Source: Cephalotus follicularis (taxonomy: Eukaryota > Streptophyta > Magnoliopsida > Oxalidales > Cephalotaceae). Taken from it: a stretch of DNA of 64,000 nucleotides. The notes under the pieces are model-generated. The model was not told the DNA's origin, ran no database searches, and saw only the letters and a program-made list of their open reading frames with translations. Location of the stretch: positions 130,242 to 194,241 of the forward strand of contig BDDD01000127.1 in NCBI GenBank assembly GCA_001972305.1. Direction: 5' to 3'. Made by a program: the position numbers and the translations under genes. Position 1 is the first letter of the stretch. Each line of letters opens with the position of its first letter. Of this stretch, positions 21,466-32,434 are shown in pieces.

Positions 21466-22582
21466 ATGAAGGTCCAGCTGTAGCACCACCATTACCTGCA
21501 GGTCCAGTGGGCACTGTCACTTGCCTATTCGGACAATCCCTCCGAAAATGGTCGGATGCTCCGCACTTCATGCATAACCCATTTTTCAACCAACAATCTT
21601 TTAGCTGATGGCTTTTACGGCCAAAATGAGAAGAAGCTTCAAATCCAGCATCGCCCTTCTGACTAGGAGTACCTTATGAAGCAGTGTGCTGCGATCTGTT
21701 CTTCGATGATTTTTTCGGAGAACCGCTGTTTTGCCACTTTGATGATGCTGGCCTATATTGCGAGGAAATTTGGTTGCTCTGTTGTGTACGAGCCCTCTCG
21801 GCGCGGTTTTCACTTGCTATGCTTTTCAACAATCTTTCTTTTTGGGAAACCTCCAAAAAATTTCCCAACTCCATAGCTCTAATCCTTGACCGAAGGTCCG
21901 GTTGCAAACCCCTCAGGAACCTCAGAATTTTCTTTTCCTCATCCGCCACCAGGTAGGTGGAATGTCTGGCAAGCTCCATAAACCTGGCCTGGTATTCGGC
22001 CACGATCATCTCTCCTTGACTCAGCTCTAGAAGTTCTGTCTCTCTTCATTCTTGCTCGATATGAGGAACAGAGGTATCAAGAAATTCCCTCTGGAATCTC
22101 TCCCATGTACTTTCAAGTCCGGTTCACTCCCACTTTGCCTTGACCATCTCCCACCAGTGGATTTACTCGCCCCATAACCGGTAGATAGCAAATTTCAGCT
22201 TCTGGTTTTCGGTACAATCCATAACTTCGAAGATCTTCTCCAGATCTTGCAACCATATTTCTGCAATAGTAGCATCTAGTTCTCCCCGAAAGCTAGGAGG
22301 ATTCTGCGTCATGAATCTCTCTAAGCCTCTCCCAAAAGAGTTCCCTTCTTCATGGTCACACTGAGCAGGAGCTCTATGTCGAGGTTGAGCTTGCGCGAAG
22401 TATTGGCGCATCTCCTCCGCATTAGCCATATTGAAGGCCATCTGCTGCTGAAAGTAATCCGCAATACGCACCAGCGGATCTCGGTCGTCATAGGGAACTT
22501 TTACTCCTTGCGGGACATACGCCGCCCCAGGGGCATTGGCTTCAGCGGCTCTAGCTCTCGCCCGTGTTCTCGTTCTGTCCAT
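21466..22582 (-). pseudogene. gag: Del-2 gag, frameshifted
   Basis: Starts at the ATG at 22580-22582 (MDRTRTRARARAAEANAPG). The first open part (22163-22582) has FMTQNPPSFRGELDATIAEIWLQDLEKIFEVMDC, a Del-type capsid block. The second (21674-22009) has MIVAEYQARFMELARHSTYLV and FLRGLQPDLRSRIRAMEL. Near 21530-21580 a third reading gives an intact CCHC knuckle (CMKCGASDHFRRDC). Frame changes separate the pieces. No protease follows. Confidence 0.88.
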
Positions 22583-22681
22583 TTGTTCCTATATGGAAAA
22601 GATGTCATTAGTATTCATCTCAAGGAAACAATCTGTTAATTGCCAAGGAACTTATCCAAGCTAAGCATATATTGGATATAT

Positions 22682-22693
22682 GCTCTGATACCA
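22682..22693 (-). other. Primer binding site of Del-2
   Basis: Minus strand reads TGGTATCAGAGC three bases after the LTR end, the tRNA-iMet site. Confidence 0.92.
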
Positions 22694-23373
22694 TCTTGTC
22701 ACACCCCGTTTTACAAAACGACATATGACGGTAGCAATTAACATAAATAATCCGGCTTAACCAATTTTACGATAAATTTAAACCTTTTAAACATATACAT
22801 CAGTTGCGGAAGCCTTTAAAATAAGCTGAACAAACAATGTGACACGCATCCCATACTACGTGTTACAACAAAACAACATCATTGTTAACTGCTCATGAAA
22901 CAGAACGTGATATAACCTTCATTTAAACCCTAAATATCTCCCGTAGAGGAGTTCACATATATAAATCAATTACCAAAGCATTGTTCCAAAACCCCAAATA
23001 CAATAACCAAATCGAACAAGTACTGAACATCATCCTCTCCAACATGAGTAGGATTATCATAATACAAAACAGCTTAACAACCTTCAGATAGCGGCTTCCC
23101 AAATAGCTTTAACCGCACTTGTTATTTTCATATACATAATTTCAATCGTTTGAAATCATTTGTACAATCCCTTTTGGAAAATATATTTTTCCACACAATA
23201 TCATATACATATTTCTAAAATCTAAATCATTTAAGAAATCATGCGGTATTACAACAATGCAAATCAAAGAAGTATTAAATGCAACCCTATGCTCAAACTT
23301 GGCTAGGGTCGCTTCTAGAATCGTTCAGGAGCTAACGGGTCCAAAACGGGTCGAACCATACAAGTTAGGAGGA

Positions 23374-23926
23374 ATGACGTCGATGTCTTTCCTCAACGCG
23401 TCAATGTCCATTGCCCCAAAAGCGTCGAGGTCTACCTTCAACGTCAGTGCTTACAACAGTACGAATTACGTCGATGTTTTCCCATAGGCGTCGATGCCTT
23501 CAAGCCAAAATCCTTAGGCGTCGATGTTCATCACAACGCATCAACGTTTAAGGTAGGAACCTTAACACGTTCTCGCGTTATGTGCAAAACCCAATGCATA
23601 CCAACAAAAGACGTTGATGCCTCCCATAGACGTCGATGTTTAAGTGATACCAGGAGGTATCAATTCGTCCAATCTCCATTTCCATGTAAGAAACATCCTC
23701 CATCCACGCATGCAAACTTCCAGATGTATTGTTCACAGTGTAACATGCACAACAGATTGTCCACGTATATGACCAGATCATTAACCCACCAGAAATCCCA
23801 AAAGTCCAGAAGACAACATTGCGTTCTGCAAATGTTTGAAATAGACATCGAAGCGTAACTAAGGCATCGACGTCTATTGTCTCATCACATAAAGACGTCG
23901 ATGTTTACGACAAAAGCATCGACGTG
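23374..23926. repeat. GTCGAC array, cluster 2 of the Del-2 5' LTR
   Basis: Copy of the array at 19368-19922 with independent changes in several motif units. Confidence 0.8.
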
Positions 23927-24684
23927 CAAGAGTCCAGATCACTGTCTCTTTCGTTCTATCCACAACCAGGGGTACTCAACCCATATACTCATACAATCAA
24001 GCGTGGGATTCATCCAGAAATCAACATGCATACATAGCCTACCCCAAAAGGTGTTCATCTCATCAATCAAACATTTAGTTCAACTCCCAACCAGCATGCA
24101 ATTCATGCATATCATTCATGGCAACACATTAACTTTGAACTCAAATATGTACATATAATTCCCCTACCTCTGGTTTCAAGTTAGAAACCTTGTAAGTCCA
24201 CCTTTTTGAGTTCCTGGAATTTATCACAGCAGCTCCAAGGTTGTCCCGTTGCAGCAAGCTATCAGCTCCAAGCTCCCAAGCATCACTGGTTCAACAATGG
24301 TGGTATTCCCTCTCTTCACTCACTGTCTCTTTCTTTCCTTGTTAACACTCAGGTGTTTAACAAGACAAGCAGGAAATAGAGAGCATTTATGCAAGGGGAC
24401 TGTATCCCCTCATTACTATTCCAATTGCATGCATTTGCAGGTTCCATTTCCCCATTCCCTTCTCTCCCCATTTTCTTCTTTCTTTTGTTCTTCTCCTCTT
24501 GTTTTCTGCCCTTGCAGATGAAAATGTGTGTCTTTTGCATGCACAATGTTGAGGACACGTTCTGGTGCATGCCTTGTAACATTCCAGCCTGCACAACACG
24601 TTGATTCTGGTGCCTGCAAAGCCTTGGATTTCCCTTCCCTTGCACGTTATTGTGTCAGTTCATAACGTGACTGATATCCTTTTG

Positions 24685-24838
24685 AAAGACGTCGACGCCT
24701 TTCCTTAAACGTCGATGTCTTTTCCTCCTTGTATAAAGGTGTCGATGACTTCGTATGCTTCAACGTGCATGTGCATGCATTTACGTGCGCCCTTCGCTCC
24801 CATAGGCGTCGACGTCTTTACAAAGACGTCGACGTGTT
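24685..24838. repeat. GTCGAC array, cluster 1 of the Del-2 5' LTR
   Basis: Contains GGCGTCGACGTC and GACGTCGACGTG at 24804-24836 facing each other around TTTACAAA. Confidence 0.8.
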
Positions 24839-25043
24839 TAGCCCAAAACTGCACCATTTTGCCTCTAATTGCATCATTTAGAATTTCTTTGTCATTCCAC
24901 TCATTCCCTCTTCAAAAATCTAACCGTTTTTGGAAAGCATAATCTAAGTTAAAAATCATGATACTACCATAAATTCGATAATAATATTTCAATAGAATTG
25001 AAATATTACATTGTACAAAAATCTCGGGCGTTACACTTTCTTT

Positions 25044-25110
25044 ACGCGTCGACGTTCACTGCCTTTTACACATTAATGCGTCGATGCTTAACGTGAGCGT
25101 CGACACTTAT
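25044..25110. repeat. GTCGAC array, cluster 2 of Del-3 (part)
   Basis: Three motif copies, about 1110-1175 bases from the LTR start; the array continues at 18046 and leftwards once Del-2 is removed. Confidence 0.75.
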
Positions 25111-25876
25111 ATATCCCTGTAGCGTCATTCTCGTCGTTTTAACCAAAACCACGGGAAAGCAATCAAATTAACATGCCAATCCAGTTCAATTTATCATTTA
25201 GATTACACATGCATGGTTACTTTGTACATCACAGTAGCCATAACAACAGTCCAGCAATTCCAATTCACCCATCTCAACATGCAATTTATGCATTTCATAA
25301 ATGGCAATGCATTAACTTAAAACTCAACATTGCATGTAGAACCTCACTACTTTCCCCTACCTCTTGTTCCAAGTTAGGAACTAGAATGTCCACATCTTTA
25401 AGTCCTAGAAAAGTGGTGGTTTGAGCTCCCAAGTCTGAGCAGCTCCAATCCTCAAGCTCCTCTGAGCTTCAAATCGGCAACAATGGAGGAAAGTGTTTAT
25501 CCCTCTCCTTCTCTTTACTAATTTTCACTGTGTTTATCAATAATCTCCATCTCTCTACTTCTCTAGGCTCGTTTTATGGGAAGCAAAGAGTTTTATGTAG
25601 ATAGCATTTTGTTTCCATTTGCATAGCTTCCCAACTCCACTCCTTCTTTACACCTTGTTGCATGGCGCACCAGGTGTCTTCCCCTTGCTGCCAAGGCAGT
25701 TGCATGGACTCACACGCGTTCTCTATTCAATCCTTTCCAGTCCTGCAAAGTCAGGATCTCGTATTGCATACATAACACGTCTCAACCTGCATGTGAAGGC
25801 ACCTGGAAATGATTCCTAATTTCCCTCTGCACCACGTTCTCTATCAGCGCATAAACTTGTTTGAGATTCAAGGCTA

Positions 25877-26028
25877 AGCATTGACGTTTACCTGCAGGCA
25901 TCGACGCTTATAACGTTTTACCTCAAAGGCGTCGATGCTATCCATAGGTGCCGACGTGCATGTGCATGGGCTTGCATGCGCTTTTGTCCCATGGGCATCG
26001 ACACTTTCCGTAACGAGTCGACGCTTTT
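25877..26028. repeat. GTCGAC array, cluster 1 of Del-3
   Basis: About six partly decayed copies, 190-345 bases from the LTR start. Confidence 0.75.
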
Positions 26029-26220
26029 ATCCCCAAAATTGCATCGTTTTGGCTCCAATTGCACTTTTAACATTTCTTTAACATTTTTCTTCAAACATCA
26101 ACATTATTACAGTTTAGAAAACATCATAAAGTTCGGGAATTTCATAATTCTTATTAATTCCATAATTAGATTACATTTGAAATTCAAATACTACAATATG
26201 CGAAAAACGTGGGCGTTGCA

Positions 26221-26238
26221 TCGATCCCTCCATCAAGA
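26221..26238 (-). other. Polypurine tract of Del-3
   Basis: Minus strand reads TTGATGGAGGGATCGA before the LTR, with the GGATGAAATTTC block upstream. Confidence 0.75.
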
Positions 26239-26279
26239 AATTTCATCCTTGAAATTAAAACAACACTAAAACAAATGCG

Positions 26280-27519
26280 GGTAACGCTCTCTAATATCAT
26301 CCTCACGTGGCCTCATGTGGACGGTGGAGCTACCATTGAACCTTTACCATCGAAATGGCTCGGTTCCTCAACATCTGCATCTTCCAGTCCAGAATCCACA
26401 CCAGGGGCCCCTCGCAAGATAGATAATCTCGCACAGGAACTAAGTCATGATCCAATATGTGTGTAGGATCTCAGATGTAGCCTCACAACATCAAGTCATG
26501 GAAGACATCATGCACACTCGAGAGTGCAGGAGGTAAGGCGAGCTGATATGCCACCTCCCTGACTCTCTCCAGAATATCGAAGGGACCAATATAGCATGGA
26601 GCTCACTTGCCCTTCTTCCCGAATATTTGCACAGCCTTCCAAGGAGACACTTTCAAAAACACATGATCTCCCACATTGAAGGACAATGGTCTCACCTTCA
26701 CACTATCGACATAGCTCTTTTCTCGACTTTGAGCTTCCGGTAACTTCTCCTTGATGAACTTGACTTTCTTAGAAGTCTCCTCAACTAAATCTGACCCAAG
26801 CAATGGCCGCTCACCAACCTCGTCCCAACAGATGGGTGACATACACTTCCTCTCATACAGAGCCTCGTATGGTACCATACAGATACTGGAGTGATAGATG
26901 TTGTTATACAAGAACTCTATCAAAGGAAAGTGTCCTCCCAAGTACTAGTAAAGTTGATAACACAGGCGCAAAGCATACCCTCCAAGGTCTGGATGGTACG
27001 CTCTGACTGCCCATCGGTTTGTGGGTGAAAGGCAGTACTCAGGTTCAGCTTCATCCCAAAATCTGTCTGAAATCTCTTCCAAAAGTTGGAAGTGAAGATC
27101 GAATCTCTGTCACAAACAATACACATGGGAACACCATGTAGTCTTACAACCTCCTTAACATACAATCGAGCCAACTTGCTCGCTGAATCCATGACGTGAG
27201 TTGGTAGAAATTGAGCTGACTTCATGAGTCTATCCTAGACAACCCACACTACGTTGTGACGATGTCTAGTGAGTGGAAATCCTAAAACAAAATCCATAGT
27301 TATGTGTTCCCATTTCTTCTCTGTGACTGGCAATGACTGCAATAATCCTGCTGGTATCTGGTGCTCGGCTTTGACACTCTGGCAAGTCAAACACTTCGCA
27401 ACATACTAGATGATCTCATGCTTCATACCTAACCACCAGTAATTCTGCTTCATATCTTGGTACATTTTTTTGCTACCATGGTGAATGCTGTAGTGAGAAT
27501 TGTGAGCCCCGTACAACAA
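26280..27519 (-). pseudogene. pol: Del-3 integrase with chromodomain-like tail, broken
   Basis: Read right to left: CLTCQ zinc-binding remnant near 27370, MDFVLGFPLTRHR (first aspartate) near 27270, a stop before DRLMKSAQF at about 27233, CDRDSIFTSNFWKRFQ (second aspartate), FHPQTDGQSERTIQTLEGML (glutamate), then NVGDHVFLKVSPWK. The tail near 26290-26420 retains LSCEG, MLRNRAISMVKVQW and EATWE; TAG follows VQW exactly as in Del-1. Frames change near 26930 and 26600. Confidence 0.88.
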
Positions 27520-28154
27520 CTAACTCTTCAAACCGTCATCATCCGGAAGACACACCCGCCCCTGAAATCTCAAGATACTGTCAAAATGCATCTGAAAATC
27601 TAACTTCGGCCATAGATTCTCACGAATCTTCAGCAATTCAGGATCACACGATTGTGCTTCCTTTATATGATCCAGTAACACTGGTTGCGCCTGTATGCTA
27701 GCCACAAAGACCCCTGGTGAGTGATTAAATGGAGACCACCACTGGAAATCTTCTAACATCTTCCACTGAGATACGATCGTGCTAGCAATCATAGCCTTAC
27801 AACTTAAGGTATTCGTAACAGCATTCGCTTTCCCGGGATGGTACTGAATACTGTAATCATAATCATTGGAGAACTCAACCCATCTCCGATGCCTCATATT
27901 CAATGCATCTTGGCAGAACAGGTACCTCAAGATCTTATGATCCGTAGTGATCTCAAACTACGCTCCATACAGATAATGCCTCCATTCCTAAAGAGCAAAC
28001 ACAATTGTGGCTAGTTCGAGATCATGCGTCGGGTAATTCTCCTAGTATGGCTTTAGCTTAGGTGAAGCGTAAGCGATCACTTTGCCTTGTTCCTTCAACA
28101 CGTAACCCAAACCCTTACCCAAAGCATAACTATAGACTACAAGGCCCTCATTAT
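27520..28154 (-). pseudogene. pol: Del-3 RNase H fragment
   Basis: The 136-residue frame at 27520-27930 opens with [20 protein letters not shown] and contains [21 protein letters not shown], the RNase H end block of chromoviruses. Right of it, 27931-28154 still encodes parts of the domain with stops. Everything upstream in the element is lost where Gypsy-5 starts. Confidence 0.85.
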
Positions 28155-28280
28155 TGTAATGCCCCATTTCTATACTGACATGTTTATCGATTTATGTTGT
28201 GTTTATGTCTCTCGTATATGATACGGTATTTTTACCCTTTGATCTTGTTTGAAATCTTTTACTTTGAATTTGAGCACAAA

Positions 28281-28413
28281 GCGTCGACTCTTTCGTCAGA
28301 AACGTCGATGCTTTGGTGCTGTTGCAAACGTACACGACTAAGCATGCAACATCGACGCATTTTGCATTTAATGGTTTAACCGTCGATGCTTTTTGAAAAC
28401 CGACGACACTTTG
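28281..28413. repeat. GTCGAC array, cluster 1 of Gypsy-5
   Basis: Five motif copies (GCGTCGACTC, ACGTCGATGC, ACATCGACGC, CCGTCGATGC, CCGACGACAC), 126-258 bases from the LTR start. Confidence 0.75.
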
Positions 28414-29189
28414 ATCATCTTCCTTAATTATCTTGGACGGTGGTTTTGTTTTTAGAAAGAAGGATTCTTTCCCTCTTATGGCTACCCAGTTTCCTTTTGT
28501 ATATGACGCGTTTTGGCTTGTTTGGTATGTTTTTAACGCACCAATTTTTACCATTGGACTGACAGATTTGTGCATTAGTTAGACCATTTATTTTAAAAAG
28601 CTTAAACCATTTTCTGCATTTCTTACAAACTGAAATAGCCACTTCCTTACACTTTTCGTGCATCGTTTTGACGTTGTTTTGAGGTACTTCCAGAACAAAA
28701 GTTGTTGTTTTCATGTTATAGTTTGTATTTCAACTGTTAGCTTGTGTATAAACATGCTACCATTGTTTAAATCATGGTTTTAGAACTAGTCTAGAAGGAA
28801 AAATTTCTGTTGTTTGAATCCAATCTTTTATCCATGTTCCTACATGTTTAAGTTGTTATGTCAGTGTTTGAAGCAAAGAAATCATGTTATAGATATATGT
28901 ATGTCACTGTTTTTATGATTTATGTAAACAAAAATGGATTGTAGATATGTTTTTACAAACTGTAATTATACCAGAAAAATATTTTCTAAAGTTGCTATAC
29001 ATACATGTGTCTTACATTTTGTATATTATCATGAAATTAATATATGTACCTACTGATGTTATTTTACTTATAAGCCATGTTTCAGAACCTATATATCGTC
29101 GTTTATAATTTGTATACATATAAAAAAAATCAGCTATGTTCATGGTTTTCAACTGATTTTCTGCAACTGGTATTATGTTTTCAACGCAG

Positions 29190-29303
29190 ACCGTCGACGC
29201 TTATTTCTTGAGCGTTGCCGCTTTCCACTCTATTATTCTATATGTGTTAGTCGACGCTTTACTATTTGCTTTGTTCCTTCATGCATTGAAACCGTTGACG
29301 CTA
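29190..29303. repeat. GTCGAC array, cluster 2 of Gypsy-5
   Basis: Four copies (CCGTCGACGC, GCGTTGCCGC, AGTCGACGC, CCGTTGACGC), 1035-1148 bases from the LTR start. Confidence 0.7.
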
Positions 29304-30663
29304 TACTCTGGTAGTTTGATATTTTGTTTCATACGTTATAGTAATGCTTGGATTAATCTGATTAGGTTTTGATATCATCCATGATGGAGATTAGGATACT
29401 CCTTTTTTGCTTTTATTCTATATTCGGGTTTGTTTAGTTTTTGATTGGCTAAGGTACGTATATTCTTATTCTTGGCTACTCTATGATTTTATTGAAATGG
29501 ATTTCTCGTTGTTGGATATTCGGTTTTATTTGAATAAAATATGTTTTATTACTAAGGTTAATATTACTGGTTTTATAGTCTGTACATGACTTTCACTATT
29601 GAAAATATGTTTTTTTGAACATGGCTTTCACTTTTGAAAGTATGTTAAACTTTCAGATATAGATAAGATTATGATTTGATATATATCTTTTATGAAAGTA
29701 TGTTGGTGATTCTTATTAAATAATTTTCGATATGTCTGGAGACAGTATACGTATGTATGTATTGAAATGTTTCAATGAATAAAACAATGTTTTAGCATAA
29801 TAACATATAGAGAAAAACCTACCTATGAGGTATCATAGGCATGTTCCTTTGGCACAGAGGACATGACACTTACCGTGGTAGTGTTATCGGTCTACGACGT
29901 CTCTTTTTATATGTATTCTGAGAGTAGGGTATGGAACCTTTTGAGGTGTATGCATACACTCTAGTTATTGTCAGATTCATAATTCAGATTTTGGATTGAT
30001 TGTGTAGTTCCGTACACATCTTTCCGTCAGAGCATGTGGGCCTCGCGAACCCCTTGCAAACATTATATATATGTATACATCAGATTCTCTGTTATGGAGC
30101 TATGAAATTAGATAAAGATTTGAATCATGATTTCAAATACTGTGCTCTTCAGAATGTTTTGAAGATTTTTATAACTGTTTATTTAGATATTATGTTTTAC
30201 GTTATAAAGAATATTTAATCATATTATTGGTTGATTTTAAACTTGAGATAACCGTTTATCTTTTAAATGTCCAGTTACTGTTTTATATTCATTATCGGTA
30301 CTGAGGTTTGCTCAGCCTCTTTTGGTTTCCATGAGGCAGGTTATCAGGAGCATCGGGGAAATGTGCGAGAGAGATTTCTACCTTGTGTCTAAGGATCACC
30401 TAGGAATCGATCATGTTTTGTTTCCGTTAATACATGGTTATGTTTAGACCAGTCTATTGAACAACATTATGATTTCAGTTTATGTCTTCAGATTATGGTT
30501 TTATTTGGAAGTTTTCAGACTATGTTTAGAATCAGTTATGTTATAAGGTTATGTTCAGACCACCACTTTTGTTTTGAATAAAGCTCAGTATTTATGATCT
30601 GTTATGTTTAATTTCTTTTATTGTACCTGTAGGGGCTACCACCTTCGGGGAAGTTAAAGATTA

Positions 30664-30674
30664 TGGTATCAGAG
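30664..30674 (+). other. Primer binding site of Gypsy-5
   Basis: TGGTATCAGAG, the tRNA-iMet site. Confidence 0.88.
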
Positions 30675-30837
30675 AGATAGGTTTTGTTCTTTAGAAGGCC
30701 TAACTAGGTTTGACCTGTGAGATTGGGTAGACTTTGGGTTAGGGCTTTCGTTATGGTCATTTCGATATGGCTGTTGCTTCATTTTCTGATTCTTTTGTCT
30801 TTATCTTGTCCTTGTAAATGTTACGTAGATTGTACAA

Positions 30838-31990
30838 ACAAGGAACACCCCTCAGAGAACCGCACCAGCTGTGGCTCAGGATGGAGCAAGGAATGAGCCT
30901 GCTATGGCGAAGTGGTTCGACATGCAGTAGCACAATAAGTAAACTGGGTGATGCAGCTGCAAAACCCTGGACATGGCCATCGTGAGCAAGTGGCTGAGGA
31001 AAATATATAGGGAATGTTCATGCAACTAGGGGAGTTGGGGACCGGCCTAACACTCCAGTTTTTGTCTGCGTTGAGAGGTTCCAAAAGCAGAGACCGCAGT
31101 CCATCAGTTTGGCACCAACAGCTATGGAGGTTGAGCACTGGATTGATCATTTTGAGAAAATCTTTGATGTGCTTGGGTGCGGTGATGATCAGAAGGTGAA
31201 ATTAGCTGTATATAAGCTGGAAGGTGATGCCCAAACTTGGTGGAAGACTTTGAAAACTGCTAAGGGTGGTGGATTTCTGGATGCCTTGTCCTAGTCTAGT
31301 TTTTGTGAGATGTTCTATCAGTAGTATTTTCCCACTGCTGATAAAGAGGCTTATGTGAGATAGTTCATGATGACAAGACAGAAGGATGGTGAGTCTGTAA
31401 CTGAGTTCTTGGCCCGGTTGACAAGATTGGCGGGCTTTGCGGGACCTGGGACGAGGTCGCCGGCATAACAGGCTGAAAAATTTAAATGGAAGTTGCACTA
31501 TCAGCTCAGAGGTAAGCTGATTAACTCAAGGTTTGTTGATGTTTTGGAGGTTGCAAATGCTGCAAAGAACATAGAGATGGAAAGGTTTGATTTCCAGGAT
31601 GCTCAGTAAGAAGGAGAAAGAAAGAGGAACAGAGGAGATTCTTAGGGTCAAAACTCTGGGCAACAGAGTAAGGGCCCTGATGGTAAACAACAAAGGAAGA
31701 ATAATAATCAGAATAAGGGAGGAGGAACACAGCGTCAGCAAGGAAATGATCAAAGGCAAGCTCAGGGAGCTGGTTGTGGGGGTAACCCCAATGTTCAGAT
31801 TGCACAGTGTGAGACGTGTGGTAAGAGGCATCCGGTTAGGACTTGTTACAAAGCAACTGGAGCTTGCTTTGTGTGTCGATAGCAAGGTCATCGCTTCATG
31901 GATTGTCAAGACACTCGTGCGAAGGAGAGGAGAGGGAATGGCGGAGATGTGGGACAACGCAATGTGGGAGGCCGAGTCTTTGCATTGATT
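30838..31990 (+). pseudogene. gag: Gypsy-5 gag, several stops
   Basis: Capsid part: MEVEHWIDHFEKIFDVLGC and KLAVYKLEGDAQTWWKTLK (31109-31294), then after stops MTRQKDGESVTEFLARLTRLAGF. The end is rich in N, Q and G. A zinc knuckle (CFVCR-stop-QGHRFMDC) near 31868-31912 has a TAG inside it, and a second cysteine-rich piece (CETCGKRHPVRTC) precedes it, as in Del-type gag. No clear start codon chosen. Confidence 0.85.
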
Positions 31991-32431
31991 ACTCATCAGG
32001 CAGATGATGCTCCAGGTACTATTTTGGGTTACGTTTTTGTTAATAATCATCTGGCTTATGTATTGTTCAACACTGGATTGAGTCACTCTGTGGTAGCGTG
32101 GTCTTTCATTCGGCATCTTAGGGTACCATCTCAGTCTCTTGATCCAATTCTGGTTCTTTTCACCCCTATGGAGACATCTGTTGGGATACCTGAATGTTTT
32201 TGTGCTTGCCCTTTTCCTTTTGATGATCAGGTTCGTGATACAGATCTTCTCCCGGTCGATATGCTTGTTTTTTATATAATTATGGGTATGGATTGGCTAG
32301 ATCTCCATTGTGCTACAATCGATTGTCACACTCGGAGGATTTTGTTTGGGGATGTGGATCGACCTGATTTTATTTATCAGGGTTCACAGCCGAGGAACGA
32401 TGTCAAAATTATCTTTACTCTGAAGGCTTAG
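31898..32431 (+). pseudogene. pol: Gypsy-5 protease, active-site aspartate changed
   Basis: 177-residue frame with the chromovirus protease layout: ALITHQADDAPGTILG, then LFNTGLSHSVV where the family has aspartate at the asparagine (codon AAC at 32069-32071, a likely G-to-A change), then MDWLDLHCATIDC. The enzyme would be inactive even without the stop at the end of the frame. Confidence 0.88.
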
Positions 32432-32434
32432 AAA

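Larger units (their letters stand above)
18052..25035 (-). mobile_element. Del-2: gag-only deletion derivative with both LTRs and CTTTC target duplication
   Basis: Complete insertion: TGTCACACC...GGCGTTACA at both LTRs, CTTTC at 18047-18051 and 25036-25040. The internal part is only about 1.67 kb (primer site, gag, polypurine tract), with protease, RT, RNase H and integrase absent, so any movement needed enzymes from a relative. In the last 90 bases of the two LTRs I count 3 differences, suggesting a fairly young copy. Confidence 0.93.
22697..25035 (-). repeat. Del-2 5' LTR (2339 bp, internally deleted)
   Basis: Matches the 3' LTR at both ends but lacks about 640 bases: sequence jumps at about 23121 from the equivalent of 18480 to that of 19110. 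Clusters of GTCGAC motifs at 24685-24838 and 23374-23926. Confidence 0.92.
25041..26220 (-). repeat. Del-3 3' LTR, proximal segment
   Basis: Continues the LTR interrupted at 18051. In element orientation it starts at 26220 with TGCAACGCCC (third base changed from the family TGTAACGCCC). GTCGAC clusters at 25877-26028 and 25044-25110 match the two-cluster layout. Confidence 0.85.
17762..28154 (-). mobile_element. Del-3: decayed minus-strand Del/Tekay element, split by Del-2
   Basis: Read right to left: RNase H, integrase, chromodomain-like tail, polypurine tract, 3' LTR. The LTR is split by Del-2 with CTTTC on both sides. Its far end is missing at the Copia-1 boundary (about 1470 bases survive, versus about 2700 in Del-1), and gag, protease and RT are missing beyond 28154 where Gypsy-5 begins. 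Coding parts carry several stops. Confidence 0.87.
28155..30660 (+). repeat. Gypsy-5 5' LTR (about 2.5 kb)
   Basis: Starts TGTAATGCCCC; end placed just before the primer site because no clear CA end is visible. Strongly diverged from Del-1 in sequence, yet with two GTCGAC clusters at the same offsets. AT-rich in the middle. Confidence 0.8.
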
